From NCBI RefSeq assembly GCF_016756315.1, contig NZ_AP024235.1, forward strand, positions 2,356,001 to 2,420,000: DNA of 64,000 nucleotides. Reading direction: 5' to 3'. This DNA comes from Alteromonas sp. KC3 (GTDB lineage Bacteria; Pseudomonadota; Gammaproteobacteria; Enterobacterales; Alteromonadaceae). The notes beneath the pieces are model-generated. The model had not been told where the DNA came from. It saw nothing but the letters and a program-made list of their open reading frames with translations, and made no database searches. Numbering within the stretch: the first letter of the stretch is position 1; each line of letters starts with the position of its first letter. Position numbers and translations under genes: made by a program. This document shows positions 8,790 to 19,407 of the stretch, piece by piece.

Positions 8790-9662
8790 TTACCAACCGG
8801 TAGTTTCGCGTAGTGCTTTACCGATGTCAGCTAGTGAACGTACAGTCTTAACGCCTGCGTCTTCTAGTGCTTTAAATTTCTCATCAGCAGTACCTTTACC
8901 GCCTGCGATGATTGCACCAGCGTGACCCATACGCTTACCTGGAGGAGCCGTTACACCTGCAATGTAGGAAACAACAGGCTTAGTTACATTCGCTTTGATG
9001 AATGCAGCCGCTTCTTCTTCAGCTGTACCGCCGATCTCACCGATCATTACGATAGCTTCTGTTTGTGGATCGTCTTGGAACATCTGAAGGATGTCGATGA
9101 AGTTTGAACCAGGAATTGGGTCGCCACCGATACCAACACAGGTAGACTGGCCGAAACCTTCGTCAGTAGTTTGCTTAACCGCTTCGTACGTAAGTGTACC
9201 AGAGCGAGAAACAATACCTACTTTACCAGGCTTGTGAATGTGACCAGGCATGATACCAATTTTACACTCTCCAGGAGTGATAACACCTGGGCAGTTTGGA
9301 CCAATCATGCGAACGCCTTTTGCTTCTACGTATTCTTTAACGTAAAGCATATCAAGCGTTGGGATACCTTCAGTGATACATACGATTAGCTCGATACCCG
9401 CATCTGCAGCTTCAACAATTGAATCTTTACAGAAAGGTGCTGGTACGTAGATAACTGTTGCAGTTGCACCAGTTGCTTCTACCGCTTCACGTACAGTATT
9501 AAATACTGGAAGACCTAGGTGCTCAGTACCGCCTTTGCCTGGTGTAACACCACCAACCATTTGCGTACCGTAAGCAATTGCTTGTTCAGAGTGGAATGTA
9601 CCCTGACCGCCAGTGAAACCCTGACAAATTACTTTAGTATCTTTATTAATTAATACAGACAT
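8790..9662 (-). CDS. sucD: Succinyl-CoA synthetase alpha subunit
   Basis: A 290-residue protein, the usual length. It pairs with SucC to interconvert succinyl-CoA and succinate with NTP formation in the TCA cycle. The N-terminal Rossmann CoA-binding domain shows [10 protein letters not shown], and the phosphorylated active-site histidine is H247 in GHAGAI, preceded by the substrate loop [10 protein letters not shown]. The start codon overlaps the sucC stop by one base (TAATG), so the pair is translationally coupled. A strong terminator follows. Confidence 0.98.
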   Translation of the reverse strand: MSVLINKDTKVICQGFTGGQGTFHSEQAIAYGTQMVGGVTPGKGGTEHLGLPVFNTVREAVEATGATATVIYVPAPFCKDSIVEAADAGIELIVCITEGIPTLDMLYVKEYVEAKGVRMIGPNCPGVITPGECKIGIMPGHIHKPGKVGIVSRSGTLTYEAVKQTTDEGFGQSTCVGIGGDPIPGSNFIDILQMFQDDPQTEAIVMIGEIGGTAEEEAAAFIKANVTKPVVSYIAGVTAPPGKRMGHAGAIIAGGKGTADEKFKALEDAGVKTVRSLADIGKALRETTGW

Positions 9663-10828
9663 TATTTGCCCTCCGCTGCAGCAACAACTTTCTGTGCTGC
9701 ATCAGTTAGCGATTCAGCAGCGATGATATCAAGACCAGAGTTCGCTAGAACGTCACGGCCAAGCTCTGCATTGGTACCTTCTAGACGTACAACTACTGGT
9801 ACTTCTACGCCTACTTCTTTAACCGCACCGATAATACCTTCTGCAATCATGTCACAGCGTACGATACCACCGAAGATGTTAACCAATACCGCTTTAACAT
9901 TGTCATCAGAAAGGATGATTTTAAATGCTTCAGCTACACGCTCTTTAGTCGCGCCGCCACCAACATCTAGGAAGTTAGCTGGCTTGCCGCCGTGTAGGTT
10001 TACGATGTCCATAGTACCCATTGCTAGGCCTGCACCGTTAACCATACAACCTACGTTACCGTCTAGTGCAACATAGTTTAGCTCCCACTGAGCCGCGTGT
10101 GCTTCACGCGCGTCTTCTTGTGAAGGATCTTGCATATCTTTCAGCTTAGGCTGACGATATAGTGCGTTACCGTCGATACCTACTTTTGCGTCTAGGCAGT
10201 GTAGGTTACCGTCAGTTTTGATTACTAGCGGGTTAATTTCGATAAGCGCAACGTCAAGCTCTTCAAACATCTTAGCTAGGCCAAGGAAGATTTGAGTAAA
10301 TTGCTTAATTTGAACGCCAGAAAGACCAAGAGCAAACGCCATTTCGCGTGCTTGGTAAGGCTGAGGACCTACAATTGGGTCGATTTCAGCTTTAAGAATT
10401 TTTTCTGGAGTCTCTTCTGCAACAGTTTCAATCTCAACGCCACCTTCAGTAGATGCCATAAATACAACGCGACGGGTTGTACGGTCGACTACTGCACCAA
10501 GGTAAAGCTCGTTAGCGATATCTGTGCAAGATTCAACAAGGATTTTGCTCACAGGCTGACCATTTTCGTCAGTCTGGAAAGTCACCAAATTTTTGCCAAG
10601 CCAGTTTTCAGCGAAAGCGCGAATGTCGTCTTTGTTTTTAACTAGCTTTACACCGCCAGCTTTACCGCGACCGCCCGCGTGTACCTGACACTTAACTACC
10701 CACTCTTCTCCGCCGATTCGGTCAGCGGCTTCTACAGCACCTTGAGCAGTGTCTGCTGCGTATCCTTCAGAAACAGGCAAACCGTATTCTTTGAATAGCT
10801 GCTTACCTTGGTATTCATGCAAATTCAT
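9662..10828 (-). CDS. sucC: Succinyl-CoA synthetase beta subunit
   Basis: A 388-residue ATP-grasp subunit that binds the nucleotide and contacts Suc[13 protein letters not shown] is the family start; the nucleotide-binding segment [17 protein letters not shown] and the C-terminal CoA-ligase domain with [10 protein letters not shown] are intact. It is 152 bp downstream of sucB and overlaps sucD by one base, so it may be read from the sucAB transcript or a promoter in that gap. Confidence 0.98.
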   Translation of the reverse strand: MNLHEYQGKQLFKEYGLPVSEGYAADTAQGAVEAADRIGGEEWVVKCQVHAGGRGKAGGVKLVKNKDDIRAFAENWLGKNLVTFQTDENGQPVSKILVESCTDIANELYLGAVVDRTTRRVVFMASTEGGVEIETVAEETPEKILKAEIDPIVGPQPYQAREMAFALGLSGVQIKQFTQIFLGLAKMFEELDVALIEINPLVIKTDGNLHCLDAKVGIDGNALYRQPKLKDMQDPSQEDAREAHAAQWELNYVALDGNVGCMVNGAGLAMGTMDIVNLHGGKPANFLDVGGGATKERVAEAFKIILSDDNVKAVLVNIFGGIVRCDMIAEGIIGAVKEVGVEVPVVVRLEGTNAELGRDVLANSGLDIIAAESLTDAAQKVVAAAEGK

Positions 10829-10980
10829 GGTGTTTCTATCCGATTTTTAGTAAGACAAAAGCCGCATATGCGACTTGATTATTTAGACTGATATTATAGG
10901 GTAAATATCAGCGTTGCGTTAGGCGCTATGCAAGATAACACAAGCAAAGCGCCCAACCACAATTAAGTGAGACGAAAGTC

Positions 10981-12486
10981 TTACACGTCTAGTAGTAGAC
11001 GTGTTGGATCTTCTAGCATCTCTTTAACTGTTACCAAGAACCCAACTGACTCTTTACCATCGATAATGCGGTGGTCATAAGAAAGTGCTAGGTACATCAT
11101 TGGTAGAATTTCTACTTTGCCATTAACTGCCATTGGACGATCTTGGATTTTGTGCATGCCCAAGATAGCGCTTTGTGGCGGGTTAATGATTGGTGTAGAC
11201 ATTAGTGAACCAAACACACCACCGTTGGTGATTGTGAAGTTACCACCTTGTAGTTCAGCCAATGACAGTTTTCCGTCACGACCTTTAAGTGCTAGTTCCT
11301 TAATTCCTTTTTCAACACCTGCCATGCCGAGCGTGTCAGTATCTTTAAGTACTGGCGTCACAAGACCACGTGGTGTAGAAACGGCAATCGATACGTCGAA
11401 GTAGTTGTGATAAACAATGTCATCACCGTCGATTGACGCGTTAACTTCTGGGAAGCGCTTAAGTGCTTCAGTAACCGCTTTAACGTAGAACGACATAAAG
11501 CCTAAACGAATGCCGTGACGTTTTTCGAAGCTCTCTTGATACTGCTTACGAAGGTCCATGATAGGCTTCATGTTAACTTCGTTAAACGTAGTTAGCATTG
11601 CAGTAGAGTTCTTCGCTTCAAGAAGACGGTTTGCAATAGTCTTACGAAGACGTGTCATAGGAACACGCTTTTCAGTACGGTTACCCGTTGGCAATTCTGA
11701 CACTGGTGCTTCAGCTGCTGCAGGCGCTGCCTTAGCTGAGCTGTCGCCGCCTTTAAGATACTTTTCTACATCTTCTTTAGTGATGCGGCCATTTTTACCT
11801 GTACCTTTCACTTTCGCCGCATCTACGCCTTTTTCAGCAAGTAGACGGCGTACTGAAGGACTTAGTGCATCACTGCTGTCGTCGTTGTCGTCAGACTCTG
11901 CAGATGCCGCAGGTGCAGATCCACCGCTTGCTGCGCCTTCAACAAACTTTGCAATCACTTCTTCAGCCGTTACCGTTGCACCTTCTTCTGCAATGATTTC
12001 GCTTAATGAACCGTCAGCAGGCGCTACAACTTCAAGAACAACTTTGTCTGTCTCGATATCTACTAAGTTTTGGTCGCGTGATACTGGTTCACCTACAGCA
12101 ACGTGCCATGTAGCAATGGTGGCATCAGCAACCGACTCTGGAAGTACAGGCACTTTTACGTCAGACGCTTTGCCTGATGCAGCCGGTGCAGAAGCTTTTG
12201 ATTCTTCTTTTGACTCGTCAGATTTAGACGCAGCAGGAGCAGCAGCGCTACCCTCTTCTAACTTAGCAATGACTTGCTCGCCTAAAACAGTCGCACCCTC
12301 TTCATTTAGGATTTCACCCATTGTACCGTCCGCTGGCGCCACAACTTCTAAAACCACTTTATCAGTTTCAATATCAACCAGGTTCTGGTCTCGTTTAACT
12401 GCGTCACCGGCTTTAACGTGCCAGGTTGCAATGGTGGCATCGGCAACTGACTCAGGTAGAACCGGAACTTTTATCTCAATTGTCAT
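10981..12486 (-). CDS. sucB: 2-oxoglutarate dehydrogenase E2, dihydrolipoyl succinyltransferase with two lipoyl domains
   Basis: A 501-residue E2 subunit that takes succinyl from E1 and passes it to CoA. Unlike the roughly 405-residue E. coli protein it has two lipoyl domains: residues 1-77 with lysine 43, and 109-184 with lysine 148, both in the sequence DIETDKVV and joined by an Ala/Ser/Glu-rich linker. A peripheral subunit-binding domain follows (about 205-245), then the catalytic domain ending in SYDHRIIDG with His472 and Asp476. The lipoyl modules are nearly identical, indicating an internal duplication. It starts 9 bp after sucA. Confidence 0.97.
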   Translation of the reverse strand: MTIEIKVPVLPESVADATIATWHVKAGDAVKRDQNLVDIETDKVVLEVVAPADGTMGEILNEEGATVLGEQVIAKLEEGSAAAPAASKSDESKEESKASAPAASGKASDVKVPVLPESVADATIATWHVAVGEPVSRDQNLVDIETDKVVLEVVAPADGSLSEIIAEEGATVTAEEVIAKFVEGAASGGSAPAASAESDDNDDSSDALSPSVRRLLAEKGVDAAKVKGTGKNGRITKEDVEKYLKGGDSSAKAAPAAAEAPVSELPTGNRTEKRVPMTRLRKTIANRLLEAKNSTAMLTTFNEVNMKPIMDLRKQYQESFEKRHGIRLGFMSFYVKAVTEALKRFPEVNASIDGDDIVYHNYFDVSIAVSTPRGLVTPVLKDTDTLGMAGVEKGIKELALKGRDGKLSLAELQGGNFTITNGGVFGSLMSTPIINPPQSAILGMHKIQDRPMAVNGKVEILPMMYLALSYDHRIIDGKESVGFLVTVKEMLEDPTRLLLDV

Positions 12487-12495
12487 TACTGTTCC

Positions 12496-15315
12496 TTATT
12501 TAATTGTGAGTGCGTCTTCAACCAGGGCTTTCTGTTGCTGGTTGTGAACGGAAACATAACCTACTGCAGGCGACGAGGATGCATCACGGCCCGCATATGT
12601 TAATTTTGCACCATCTGGAATTGCTTGCCAGAAGTGGTGTTGGCTACAATACCAAGCACCTTGGTTTTGAGGCTCTTCTTGGCACCAAACCCAATCTTTA
12701 ACATGGCTGTATTGTGCCACAACTTTAGCGCATTCTTCTTGTGGGAATGGATAAAGTTGCTCTAAACGTATGATTGCAACGTCTGTTTGCTCATTTTTAC
12801 GGCGCTGATCTAACAAATCGTAGTAAACCTTACCTGAGCACATCACCACGCGCTTAACGTTCTTCGGATCAATATCGTCAATTTCACCGATAACATTGTG
12901 GAATTTACCTTCCGCCAATTCTTCCATTGAAGATACAGCAAGCGGGTGACGTAACAATGACTTAGGTGACATCACAATAAGAGGTTTACGCATTGGACGC
13001 ACAACCTGGCGACGAAGCATGTTGTAAACCTGTGCAGGTGTTGATGGTACACACACTTGCCAGTTGTGATCAGCACACATTTGAAGGAAACGCTCAAGAC
13101 GTGCAGAGCTGTGCTCTGGACCTTGACCTTCGTAACCGTGTGGAAGTAAAACGGTAAGACCACACAAACGGCCCCACTTTGCTTCACCTGAGCTTAAGAA
13201 TTGGTCGAATACTACTTGCGCACCGTTAGCGAAGTCACCAAATTGTGCTTCCCAAATAGTTAAGCACGTTGGCTCTGCCGTTGCGAAACCGTATTCAAAT
13301 GCCATAACCGCTTCTTCTGAAAGTACAGAGTCATATATTTCAATTTCACCCTGACCTTCACGAATGTGCTGAAGCGGCATATAAGTAGAAGCGTCTTTTT
13401 GATTATGCAGTACAGCGTGACGGTGGAAGAAAGTACCACGGCCAGAGTCTTGGCCAGTAATACGAATGTCTTCGCCAGCATCAACAATAGTGGCATAGGC
13501 TAAGTTTTCAGCCATACCCCAATCGAGTAGCTTCTCGCCAGCAACCATTGCTTTACGATCTTGGTAAAGCTTGTTAACGCGCGATTGAAGCTTGTGCTCT
13601 TCAGGAATTGTTGTAATTGACTCACCGAGTGCTTTTAGTTTTTCAACGCTAACAGCACCATCATATGGTGTATCCCAGTCGTGACCAAGGTACGGAGACC
13701 AGTCTACACTGTGCTCAGTCATTGGACGCCATTCTTCTACCACACACGCACCGTGATCAAGCGCTGCGCGATATTCTTCAATATAGCGGTCAGCATCACG
13801 CTGCTCTATTACGCCTTCCGCAATAAGTTGGTCAGCATAGATAGCGCGAGGTACTGGGTGTTTTTTAATTTTTTGGTACATCAACGGCTGAGTTGCATTT
13901 GGCTCATCAGCTTCGTTGTGACCGTGTCGGCGGTAACATACTAAGTCGATTACCACATCTTTTTTGAATTTGTTGCGATATTCAAGCGCAAGCTGAGTTA
14001 CGAATGCAACAGCTTCTGGGTCGTCAGAGTTAACGTGGAAAATAGGTGCCTGCACCATTTTCGCAATGTCAGTACAGTATTGCGTTGAGCGTGTGTCTTC
14101 TGTCTTAGATGTAGTAAAACCAACTTGGTTGTTTACCACGATACGTACGGTACCACCCACAGCAAAGCCGCGAGTTTGTGACATATTGAAGGTTTCTTGT
14201 ACCACGCCTTGACCAGCGATTGCCGAGTCACCGTGAATAGTAATCGGTAACACAGTATTGGTGTCGTTATTACGTCGAGCTAGACGCGCACGAACTGACC
14301 CCATCACCACTGGATTTACAATTTCAAGGTGAGACGGGTTAAATGCTAGCGCTAGGTGAACATTACCACCTGGTGTCGCAAAGTCTGACGAGAAGCCTGC
14401 GTGGTATTTCACGTCACCCGCGCCCAGCGAGTCGTCGTGCTTACCAGAGAACTCATCAAATAACACTGATGGGTTTTTACCCAGAACGTTAACTAACACA
14501 TTCAAACGACCACGGTGGGCCATACCGATAACCACTTCTTTCGTACCTGCGGTTCCGGCTTTGGTAATCAAACCTTTAAGCATTGGAATTAACGCATCAC
14601 CACCTTCTAGTGAGAAACGCTTTGCACCTGGGAACTTAGAACCCAAGTATTTTTCCATGCCATCAGCAGCAGTCAAACCTTTCAAAATGCTTAGCTTCTC
14701 ATCGCGTGAGATTTCAGGTTTTGCCTGCACTGATTCAATTTTTTGTTGTAACCAACGCTTTTGGTCAGTATCGGTGATGTGCATATACTCAGCACCGATT
14801 GACCCACAATATGTTCTATTAAGCGACTTAAACAACTCACCTAGAGACATAGAGTCTTTGCCGATGGCATAAGAACCTACGTTAAATACTGAATCGAAAT
14901 CTTGCTCAGAAAGGTTGTGATGAGATAGTTCAATGTCACGAACACGCTCTTGCTTCCAAAGACCTAATGGATCAAGGTTAGCATTTTGATGACCGCGGAA
15001 ACGGAAAGCATTGATTAACTGAAGAACTTTAACTTGCCTGTCATCAGAAACATTTGCTGAAGGCACTGATGGACTAGACATACGGGCAGTAGGCCCTAAC
15101 GCAGCAAGTTGCCTAAACTGATTTTTAATTGCTGTATGATTGGTTTCTAACTCTACGCCATCGACTTTGGGGAGGTTATCGAAGATTTGTCGCCAAGTTT
15201 CAGAGACACTTTGAGGGTCTTCTAAATATGCTTCATACAACTCTTCAACATAGGCAGCGTTGGCACCTGCCATGTGCGAGGAATCCCACCACGCTTTCAT
15301 CACGCTTTCTTGCAT
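12496..15315 (-). CDS. sucA: 2-oxoglutarate dehydrogenase E1 component
   Basis: A 939-residue thiamine-diphosphate enzyme that decarboxylates 2-oxoglutarate and succinylates the lipoyl arm of SucB. The start MQESVMKAWWDSSHM matches the E. coli start pattern and has AAGG 8 bp upstream. Landmarks are GMAHRGRLNVL, the ThDP motif GDSAIAGQGVV to NNQVGFTTS, and the transketolase-like domain with HGYEGQGPEHSSAR. First gene of sucAB-CD, separated from sdhB by a terminator, so it should have its own promoter in 15316-15413. Confidence 0.98.
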   Translation of the reverse strand: MQESVMKAWWDSSHMAGANAAYVEELYEAYLEDPQSVSETWRQIFDNLPKVDGVELETNHTAIKNQFRQLAALGPTARMSSPSVPSANVSDDRQVKVLQLINAFRFRGHQNANLDPLGLWKQERVRDIELSHHNLSEQDFDSVFNVGSYAIGKDSMSLGELFKSLNRTYCGSIGAEYMHITDTDQKRWLQQKIESVQAKPEISRDEKLSILKGLTAADGMEKYLGSKFPGAKRFSLEGGDALIPMLKGLITKAGTAGTKEVVIGMAHRGRLNVLVNVLGKNPSVLFDEFSGKHDDSLGAGDVKYHAGFSSDFATPGGNVHLALAFNPSHLEIVNPVVMGSVRARLARRNNDTNTVLPITIHGDSAIAGQGVVQETFNMSQTRGFAVGGTVRIVVNNQVGFTTSKTEDTRSTQYCTDIAKMVQAPIFHVNSDDPEAVAFVTQLALEYRNKFKKDVVIDLVCYRRHGHNEADEPNATQPLMYQKIKKHPVPRAIYADQLIAEGVIEQRDADRYIEEYRAALDHGACVVEEWRPMTEHSVDWSPYLGHDWDTPYDGAVSVEKLKALGESITTIPEEHKLQSRVNKLYQDRKAMVAGEKLLDWGMAENLAYATIVDAGEDIRITGQDSGRGTFFHRHAVLHNQKDASTYMPLQHIREGQGEIEIYDSVLSEEAVMAFEYGFATAEPTCLTIWEAQFGDFANGAQVVFDQFLSSGEAKWGRLCGLTVLLPHGYEGQGPEHSSARLERFLQMCADHNWQVCVPSTPAQVYNMLRRQVVRPMRKPLIVMSPKSLLRHPLAVSSMEELAEGKFHNVIGEIDDIDPKNVKRVVMCSGKVYYDLLDQRRKNEQTDVAIIRLEQLYPFPQEECAKVVAQYSHVKDWVWCQEEPQNQGAWYCSQHHFWQAIPDGAKLTYAGRDASSSPAVGYVSVHNQQQKALVEDALTIK

Positions 15316-15413
15316 TTAATTTGCCTTGCTACGTTTTATAAAATCTAGTTAACAATCAATATGTATTATAAGGTTATTCTCAGCATAACCAAGTGTTATA
15401 ACAACGAATATAT

Positions 15414-15445
15414 AAAAAAATAGCCATCCTGTTGGATGGCTATTT
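15414..15445 (-). terminator. Rho-independent terminator after sdhB
   Basis: TAGCCATCC and GGATGGCTA form a 9-bp stem with a TGTT loop; the minus strand continues into a run of seven T. It separates sdhCDAB from sucABCD. Confidence 0.9.
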
Positions 15446-15490
15446 AGAGCATCGCTATCTGTAACTAAAAGAAGTTATCAGAATATAGTA

Positions 15491-16201
15491 CTAAACAGCC
15501 CGTTGTAAAAGCATTGACTTAATTTGGCCAATCGCTTTCGTTGGGTTCAAGCCCTTAGGACAAACACTTACACAGTTCATGATACCGTGACAGCGGAATA
15601 CGCTGAACGCATCATCAAGGTCGTTAAGACGCTCTTCTGTTGCAGTGTCACGGCTATCGATAAGGAAACGATAAGCGTGAAGTAGACCTGCAGGACCGAT
15701 AAACTTGTCTGGATTCCACCAGAACGACGGACATGATGTAGAACAACACGCACACAGAATACATTCGTACAAACCGTCTAATTTCGCGCGCTCTTCAGGT
15801 GACTGAAGGTGCTCGCGTGCTGGCGGCTGTTTGCTGTCGTTGATTAAGAATGGCTTAATCTTCTCGTACTGTGTGTAGAACTGCGTCATATCAACAACAA
15901 GGTCACGTACTACTGGTAGACCTGGAAGTGGACGAACTACTATTTTACCTTTGCCCAGTGCAGAAAGCGGAGTAATACATGCTAGGCCATTTTTACCATT
16001 CATGTTCACACCGTCTGAACCACATACACCTTCACGGCACGAGCGACGGAAAGAAAGCGTCGGATCCTGCTCTTTAAGTGCAAGTAGCGCGTCTAGCACC
16101 ATCATGTCTTGACCTTCCTCTACTTCTAGAGTGTAGTCTTGCATGCGAGGCTTTGCGTCTACTTCAGGGTTGTAACGATAAATCGAAAAAGTTAATTGCA
16201 T
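15491..16201 (-). CDS. sdhB: Succinate dehydrogenase iron-sulfur subunit
   Basis: A 236-residue electron-transfer subunit of complex II. Ligands for three clusters are visible: CREGVCGSDG with a later cysteine for the 2Fe-2S centre, CILCACCSTSCP for 4Fe-4S, and CHGIMNCVSVCPKGLNP for 3Fe-4S. It passes electrons from the SdhA flavin to quinone at the SdhCD membrane anchor. It starts 14 bp after the sdhA stop and ends the sdhCDAB operon. Confidence 0.98.
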   Translation of the reverse strand: MQLTFSIYRYNPEVDAKPRMQDYTLEVEEGQDMMVLDALLALKEQDPTLSFRRSCREGVCGSDGVNMNGKNGLACITPLSALGKGKIVVRPLPGLPVVRDLVVDMTQFYTQYEKIKPFLINDSKQPPAREHLQSPEERAKLDGLYECILCACCSTSCPSFWWNPDKFIGPAGLLHAYRFLIDSRDTATEERLNDLDDAFSVFRCHGIMNCVSVCPKGLNPTKAIGQIKSMLLQRAV

Positions 16202-16215
16202 GATCGTTGCCTCTC

Positions 16216-17988
16216 TTAATATGAACGCACTTTAGGTGGGAATGCTTCCCTAAGCTTTGGCGCCATATTCACTTCACGTTTAAGCATTTTATCAGTGTTT
16301 GGATCGTAGATGCTGTGGCATAACCAGTTCTCATCATCACGATCTGGGAAGTCGAAGCGGCTGTGCGCGCCACGGCTTTCCGTTCTGAAGTTAGCTGCTA
16401 CTGCTGTGCTGTACGCGGTTTCCATAAGGTTATCTAGCTCTAGACACTCAATACGCTGGGTATTGAAGTCTGCGCTCTTGTCGTCAAGGCGTGCATGCTT
16501 AAGACGCTCGCGAATTTCGCTAAGCTCTTTAAGCCCTTCTGCCATTGCTTCACCTTCACGGAAAACTGAGAAGTTAAGCTGCATGCATTTCTGCAAGTCT
16601 TTCTTAATTTGTACTGGGTCTTCGCCCTTACCTTTCTCTGAATTTTCCCAACGATTGAAACGCGTCATTGAAGCTTCAAGATCAGATTCTGATGCGTCAC
16701 GTGTTGGTGCCATTTCAGACAAAGTCTTACCAAGGTGTAAACCAGTCGCACGACCGAATACAACAAGGTCAAGTAGTGAGTTACCGCCAAGACGGTTCGC
16801 ACCGTGTACCGATACACACGCAATCTCACCACAAGCGAATAGACCGTTAACAACCTTGTCATTGCCGTTCTCATCAACGGTTAGACATTGGCCATCAACA
16901 TTTGTAGGAATACCACCCATCATATAGTGACAAGTAGGAATTACTGGAATTGGCTCTTTCACTGGGTCAACGTGCGCAAATGTACGTGAAAGCTCAAGGA
17001 TGCCCGGAAGACGTGATTCAAGTACGTCTTTACCAAGGTGGTCAAGCTTAAGCTTAATGTGAGTACCCCACGGGCCTTCACAACCACGACCTTCACGAAT
17101 TTCTGTCATCATTGAACGCGCAACAACGTCACGACCTGCTAGGTCTTTCGCGTTAGGTGCATAGCGCTCCATGAAACGTTCACCGTCTTTATTTAGAAGG
17201 TAACCACCTTCACCACGGCAACCTTCTGTTACCAAGGTACCTGCGCCAGCAATACCCGTCGGGTGGAACTGCCACATTTCCATATCTTGAACCGCAACGC
17301 CGGCACGTAGTGCCATACCAACGCCGTCACCAGTGTTGATGTGAGCATTAGTTGTAGATGCATAGATACGGCCTGCACCACCTGTTGCAAGAACAACAGC
17401 ACGTGATTTAAAGTAAACTACTTCGCCAGTTTCGATGTCGATTGCTGTACAACCCACAACGTCACCGTCTTGGTTCTTCACTAAATCTAGTGCGTACCAC
17501 TCAGAGAAAACTTTTGTTTTGTTCTTTACGTTTTGCTGATAAAGAAGGTGCAAAAGTGCATGACCAGTACGGTCAGCAGCCGCTGCCGTACGAGCGCCCT
17601 GCTCGCCGCCGAAGTTCTTTGACTGGCCACCGAAAGGACGCTGGTAAATTTTACCGTTTTCGAAACGAGAGAAAGGAAGACCCATGTTTTCCATTTCAAT
17701 GATCGCTTCAGGGCCTGTTTTACACATATACTCGATAGCGTCTTGGTCACCGATGTAATCAGAACCCTTAACGGTATCGTACATGTGCCATTCCCAGTTA
17801 TCTTCGTGCGAATTACCAAGCGCTACGGTAATACCACCCTGTGCAGACACAGTATGAGAACGGGTTGGAAAAACTTTTGATAGTAGTGCACATGATTTAC
17901 CAGATTGTGAAATCTGTAGTGCGGCGCGCATACCTGCACCACCAGCACCAATTACTACTGCATCAAACTCGTGAACGGGTAAACTCAT
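16216..17988 (-). CDS. sdhA: Succinate dehydrogenase flavoprotein subunit
   Basis: The start at ATG 17988 ([14 protein letters not shown]) matches the E. coli start and gives 590 residues; the longer frame adds 15 residues overlapping sdhD. It oxidises succinate to fumarate. [10 protein letters not shown] is the FAD fold, SHTVSAQGG contains the histidine that binds FAD covalently, and the active-site arginine and histidine regions ([14 protein letters not shown]) are intact. One base separates it from the sdhD stop. Confidence 0.98.
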   Translation of the reverse strand: MSLPVHEFDAVVIGAGGAGMRAALQISQSGKSCALLSKVFPTRSHTVSAQGGITVALGNSHEDNWEWHMYDTVKGSDYIGDQDAIEYMCKTGPEAIIEMENMGLPFSRFENGKIYQRPFGGQSKNFGGEQGARTAAAADRTGHALLHLLYQQNVKNKTKVFSEWYALDLVKNQDGDVVGCTAIDIETGEVVYFKSRAVVLATGGAGRIYASTTNAHINTGDGVGMALRAGVAVQDMEMWQFHPTGIAGAGTLVTEGCRGEGGYLLNKDGERFMERYAPNAKDLAGRDVVARSMMTEIREGRGCEGPWGTHIKLKLDHLGKDVLESRLPGILELSRTFAHVDPVKEPIPVIPTCHYMMGGIPTNVDGQCLTVDENGNDKVVNGLFACGEIACVSVHGANRLGGNSLLDLVVFGRATGLHLGKTLSEMAPTRDASESDLEASMTRFNRWENSEKGKGEDPVQIKKDLQKCMQLNFSVFREGEAMAEGLKELSEIRERLKHARLDDKSADFNTQRIECLELDNLMETAYSTAVAANFRTESRGAHSRFDFPDRDDENWLCHSIYDPNTDKMLKREVNMAPKLREAFPPKVRSY

Positions 17989-17989
17989 C

Positions 17990-18337
17990 TTACACTCCCC
18001 ACAATACGAATAGGCCGACAGCAACGTAGCCAAACGCGATGATATTTAGAACATATTGTAATACTGCACGTAGACCTGCCGCTTTAACGTAGTCTGTTAG
18101 TACCTGCCATAGGCCGATACGTACGTGGATCATCACTGCAATAAGTGCTGCCAATGTGAAAACTTTCATAGCCAGGCCAGAGAACAACCCTCGCCATTCG
18201 ATAAAGGTTAGGTTATCGGTGGTAATGAAAAACCACGCCATGAATACCGAGTACGCGAAAATAATTGCTGCGGTAGCGCGTAATGAAACGTAATCTTGAA
18301 CGCCATCGCGCTTAATGCTTGCTTGGTTGGTTACCAT
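17990..18337 (-). CDS. sdhD: Succinate dehydrogenase membrane anchor subunit
   Basis: Starting at ATG 18337 ([16 protein letters not shown]) gives 115 residues, the same length as E. coli SdhD. Three transmembrane helices are visible; the second carries the haem b and quinone-pocket region with [15 protein letters not shown]. It anchors SdhAB with SdhC. The start lies inside the end of sdhC, a 7-bp overlap. The longer frame extending to 18373 lies in sdhC and is rejected. Confidence 0.95.
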   Translation of the reverse strand: MVTNQASIKRDGVQDYVSLRATAAIIFAYSVFMAWFFITTDNLTFIEWRGLFSGLAMKVFTLAALIAVMIHVRIGLWQVLTDYVKAAGLRAVLQYVLNIIAFGYVAVGLFVLWGV

Positions 18338-18705
18338 AGTGCAACTCCCAATACTACGGTCAGAACAACCCAAAGTGCGATTACTGCTTTTGCACTTGTG
18401 TTACCTGACTCTAATTCTTCCCAGTGACCTAAATCCATAACAACGTGTCTTAGGCCGCCTAGAATGTGATATGTCAGCGCTGAAGCTGTGCCAATTGCGA
18501 CAAATTTTCCAAGGAAACCGTCCATGATTGCTTGCACGTTCGCGAAACCTTCAGGCGAGTGAACAGATACTGCCCAAGCCCAAATTACAAAAAGTAACGC
18601 GAAGAACATAGCAACACCGGTAACACGGTGGAGAATTGACGAAATAGCAGAGGGCGGAAATTTAATAGTATTGAGTTCTAAATTTACTGGTCTTTGCTTT
18701 TTCAC
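18331..18705 (-). CDS. sdhC: Succinate dehydrogenase cytochrome b556 subunit
   Basis: A 124-residue membrane subunit with MKKQRPVNLELNTIKFPPSA at the start, the conserved SILHRVTGV quinone/haem region and the haem-ligand segment HILGGLRHVVMD. Three transmembrane helices are predicted by eye. First gene of sdhCDAB; its promoter is in the 702-bp gap shared with gltA. Confidence 0.97.
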   Translation of the reverse strand: MKKQRPVNLELNTIKFPPSAISSILHRVTGVAMFFALLFVIWAWAVSVHSPEGFANVQAIMDGFLGKFVAIGTASALTYHILGGLRHVVMDLGHWEELESGNTSAKAVIALWVVLTVVLGVALW

Positions 18706-19407
18706 AATGTATGCCTGTTTAATCCGTAGGGGATAATGAATTTCTTACCTTATTATGTCCTGAGTAAGTCAATTCGATTTTTAACCTGTTAATTGCCTCA
18801 TCCATTGAGTTGTTAACAATTTGTGAATTATTCTTTAATGCCTCTAACAGAATAATTATTCCGTATTCAAAGCACCGCTGAGTATATCCAGCGTAGTATA
18901 TAATTACAATTTTTTGTGCCGTAGTAAGACTTTAGTCTCAGTAAACACAATATTGTAATAATATTGACTAAAAAGAGATCAATATTGCCTACATCTCACG
19001 TATTCGACAGTGTAAACAGTGGGCGCAGTTTACCAGTACGCAAAACTAATAACTATGCGAATACATCAGAAATTAACGACTTTTAATCTGGATGGGTAAT
19101 TATTCCACATCAAAAGGTTACTTTTTAAACTGAGGTGCTAATATAATTATCGTTCGGTGGTTTACCTTTGTCGAAAAGCCATTGATAATTGCACCGTATC
19201 GGGCAAAGTGAATTCCCAACGCGTTAAAAAATCGTTATCCGATTGCTAATTATTTTTTTCAGCAATTCGGAATATTTATTGTGCAAATATGCAATTAAAT
19301 TGACTTGTTAGTGCATAATAAAGTACAAATACGCCCACTTTTCCCAACGAAGCGGATATTTTCGTCCGTTTTCGCTGCAAACAGAACCATTCTGAGGAGA
19401 GCATTTT
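18706..19407. promoter_or_regulatory. Divergent control region between sdhC and gltA
   Basis: This 702-bp AT-rich gap holds no supportable gene. It must contain promoters for both directions. Two similar blocks stand out: TTGACTT followed 8-9 bases later by CATAATAA at 19300-19321 (plus strand, about 90 bp before gltA) and at 18750-18772 (minus strand, about 45-65 bp before sdhC). The spacing is too short for a normal -35/-10 pair, so these may be binding sites or chance. Several GTTAA repeats near 18785-18815 resemble parts of ArcA sites, but I cannot call one firmly. Confidence 0.5.

Noticed and set aside
9666-10076. Plus-strand open frame opposite sucC
   Set aside because: Shadow of a highly conserved enzyme gene; composition is not protein-like.
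11558-12547. Plus-strand open frame of 329 codons opposite sucB
   Set aside because: It lies antisense to the strongly supported sucB coding frame, is Ser/Thr/Ala-rich without domains, and arises from the codon bias of the duplicated lipoyl region.
16310-16927. Plus-strand open frame of 205 codons opposite sdhA
   Set aside because: Antisense shadow of sdhA with low-complexity Ser/Arg-rich translation and no ribosome site.
18780-18820. ArcA-type site upstream of sdhC
   Set aside because: GTTAA repeats are present but the spacing does not clearly match the direct-repeat consensus, and the DNA is AT-rich.
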